This document shows, piece by piece, positions 61,517 to 64,000 of a stretch of DNA of 64,000 nucleotides. The stretch is from positions 372,001-436,000 of the forward strand of contig NZ_LGIW01000015.1 in NCBI RefSeq assembly GCF_001275385.1, written 5' to 3'. The stretch comes from Exiguobacterium sp. BMC-KP. Lineage in GTDB: Bacteria > Bacillota > Bacilli > Exiguobacteriales > Exiguobacteriaceae. Below the pieces are notes generated by a model. That model searched no databases. It saw only the letters and a program-made list of their open reading frames with translations, and was not told the origin of the DNA. The position numbers and the translations under genes are program-made. How positions within the stretch are numbered: position 1 is the stretch's first letter; each line of letters starts with the position of its first letter.

Positions 61517-61877
61517 TCTTGTACTTGTTTCCCATAGTGAAAAACTCGCGACGGGATTAAAGGAACTGTTAGCAGAAATGGCACCGGATACTCCGGTCTT
61601 GCTCGCAGCAGGTCTTGAGGATGGTAGTATTGGAACGGACGCTACTCGCATCGAAGAGACACTGAATACGTTAGACGACGATGGAGTCGTCTTAACGGAT
61701 ATCGGTTCTGCGACGATGAATACGGAACTAGCCCTTGAATTATACAGTGGGGAACGGACGATTCGGTTTATCGACGCACCGCTCGTCGAAGGTGCGTTTT
61801 TAGCGGCAGTCCTAAGCGGTCAGTCCAAATCCGTTGACGAGATTGAAGACGGGCTGAAAAAAGAGTTTAGCAAATAA
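61509..61877 (+). CDS. dhaM: PTS-dependent dihydroxyacetone kinase phosphotransferase subunit DhaM
   Basis: A 122-residue EIIA-mannose-like domain with active His9 (LVSHSEKLATG) that passes phosphate from HPr to ADP on DhaL. Only the EIIA part is present, without fused HPr or EI domains, as in Gram-positive DhaM. Translationally coupled to dhaL. Confidence 0.92.
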   Translation: MVNLVLVSHSEKLATGLKELLAEMAPDTPVLLAAGLEDGSIGTDATRIEETLNTLDDDGVVLTDIGSATMNTELALELYSGERTIRFIDAPLVEGAFLAAVLSGQSKSVDEIEDGLKKEFSK

Positions 61878-61880
61878 GTA

Positions 61881-61920
61881 ATAAAATCCCCTTTGCAAGT
61901 AGGCGATGGGGATTTTATTT
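61881..61920 (+). terminator. Terminator after dhaKLM
   Basis: AATAAAATCCCC / GGGGATTTTATT with a 16-nt loop. Confidence 0.8.
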
Positions 61921-61965
61921 CAATTACTTTTATTTGTATTAAAACGTAGATGAGTGTTTCATGAA

Positions 61966-62286
61966 TCAAAACGACTGGAGCCATTTTTCTAACCACTCTC
62001 TAGGCAAACAAATTGTAGCTAAATCAATGGTCTGTAATTCATTTAGAGAATAACTGTTAGCAAGATAAAGATCCCATTGTGCATCGATATCGTTTACTAC
62101 TTCAGCCGCTTGCTTACCTAACGGATAGCTCCCACGTCCGTCGGTTGCGATATAGTAATGATCGTTGTGGTACACGTCTGTCATATAGCGATAACACCAA
62201 TCTGCTAGTTCTTCATGCGTGATGTTGCCATCAAGCGCAAACTGAATGTGTTCTTTTAACTGTTGATCAGAATAAGTAGAATGCAT
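61966..62286 (-). CDS. Small acidic protein of unknown function
   Basis: A 106-residue soluble protein (begins MHSTYSDQQLKEHIQFALDG) rich in Tyr, Asp and Trp. GAGAGGTG is upstream on the minus strand. It lies just downstream of the glpK terminator. I do not recognise it with confidence; small acidic proteins of this look are common among immunity-type or DUF families. No toxin gene is next to it. Confidence 0.65.
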   Translation of the reverse strand: MHSTYSDQQLKEHIQFALDGNITHEELADWCYRYMTDVYHNDHYYIATDGRGSYPLGKQAAEVVNDIDAQWDLYLANSYSLNELQTIDLATICLPREWLEKWLQSF

Positions 62287-62318
62287 GATACACCTCTCGC
62301 TCAATTTTCTACAAGATA

Positions 62319-62357
62319 TCAAAAACCCGGTCCCTCTGCAAAAGGGACCGGGTTAAT
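62319..62357 (-). terminator. Terminator of glpFK
   Basis: Minus strand: AACCCGGTCCC / GGGACCGGGTT followed by T's, between glpK and the small gene. Confidence 0.85.
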
Positions 62358-62361
62358 TGTT

Positions 62362-63891
<1,530 letters not shown>

Positions 63892-63907
63892 TTAGTGGAA
63901 TGTGGTC

Positions 63908-64000
63908 TTAGTAAATCAATTGATAAATGAGCACGGCAATTGCTCCACCGATGATTGGACCAACAACTGGAATCCATGAGTATCCCCAGTCAGAAGAACC
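63908..64000 (-). CDS. glpF: Glycerol uptake facilitator GlpF (C-terminal fragment)
   Basis: The reverse strand at the right edge gives about 30 C-terminal residues, [20 protein letters not shown] and a short hydrophobic tail, ending at 63908. This is the last helix of an aquaglyceroporin and matches the usual glpF-glpK order. The rest lies outside the window. Confidence 0.85.
   Translation of the reverse strand, partial: GSSDWGYSWIPVVGPIIGGAIAVLIYQLIY

Overview
The window reads as chromosome of a low-to-mid GC Firmicute of the Bacillales, most likely Exiguobacterium. The evidence is the gene order (tdh-kbl, ricA-mutS-mutL, miaA-hfq, hflX-ynbB-glnR-glnA), strong AGGAGG-type ribosome sites, many GTG/TTG starts, a T-box leader and a TGTNA-N7-TNACA GlnR operator. 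No cotE lies between ricA and mutS, where Bacillus subtilis has it, which fits a non-sporulating lineage. The genus is an inference from protein style and order; no search was run. I saw no rRNA, tRNA, insertion sequence, CRISPR array or prophage.

Layout. 1-13.3 kb: a partial gene, threonine catabolism (tdh-kbl), a lipoprotein/hydrolase fusion with a CrtI-like oxidoreductase, DUF445 and AlkA genes, then ricA and mismatch repair (mutS, mutL). 13.3-50.8 kb: a long accessory block between mutL and miaA. It holds a structured repeat, a cidAB-like pair, an orphan histidine kinase, anaerobic ribonucleotide reductase (nrdDG), a MFS/TetR pair, a SulP transporter, an AT-rich orphan gene, a FAH-family enzyme and the fructose operon fruR-fruK-fruA. 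It continues with a FUSC-type protein, T-box-controlled phenylalanine hydroxylase, an alkyltransferase-like protein with a CDF transporter, a stress flavoprotein, a luciferase-like monooxygenase, a MFS/XRE pair, a cell-wall hydrolase, ABC transporters, an amine N-hydroxylase, an HtrA-type protease, DoxX and GDSL proteins, and a small kinase with a structured leader. 50.9-57.8 kb: miaA, hfq, a degenerate tyrosine recombinase, hflX, ynbB, glnR and glnA. 57.9-64 kb: a ferredoxin-like/acetyltransferase pair, azlCD, PTS-linked dihydroxyacetone kinase (dhaKLM), a small orphan gene, glpK and the end of glpF.

How the genes work together. The fructose operon takes up fructose as fructose-1-P and makes fructose-1,6-bisphosphate. 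dhaKLM and glpFK bring dihydroxyacetone and glycerol into lower glycolysis. tdh-kbl converts threonine to glycine and acetyl-CoA. glnRA controls and performs glutamine synthesis. The PhhA T-box appears to read a Tyr codon, so uncharged tRNA-Tyr would switch on conversion of phenylalanine to tyrosine. DNA repair is well represented: MutS, an endonuclease-type MutL, AlkA and an alkyltransferase-like protein.

The most interesting points are the 151-bp repeat after mutL, the structured leader at about 50.37-50.56 kb, the four ~31-bp-phased repeats in front of fruR, the Tyr-type T-box on phhA, the twin palindromes between a MFS gene and its XRE regulator, several very small genes, and the 37.6-kb insertion in an otherwise widely conserved mutL-miaA-hfq-hflX order.
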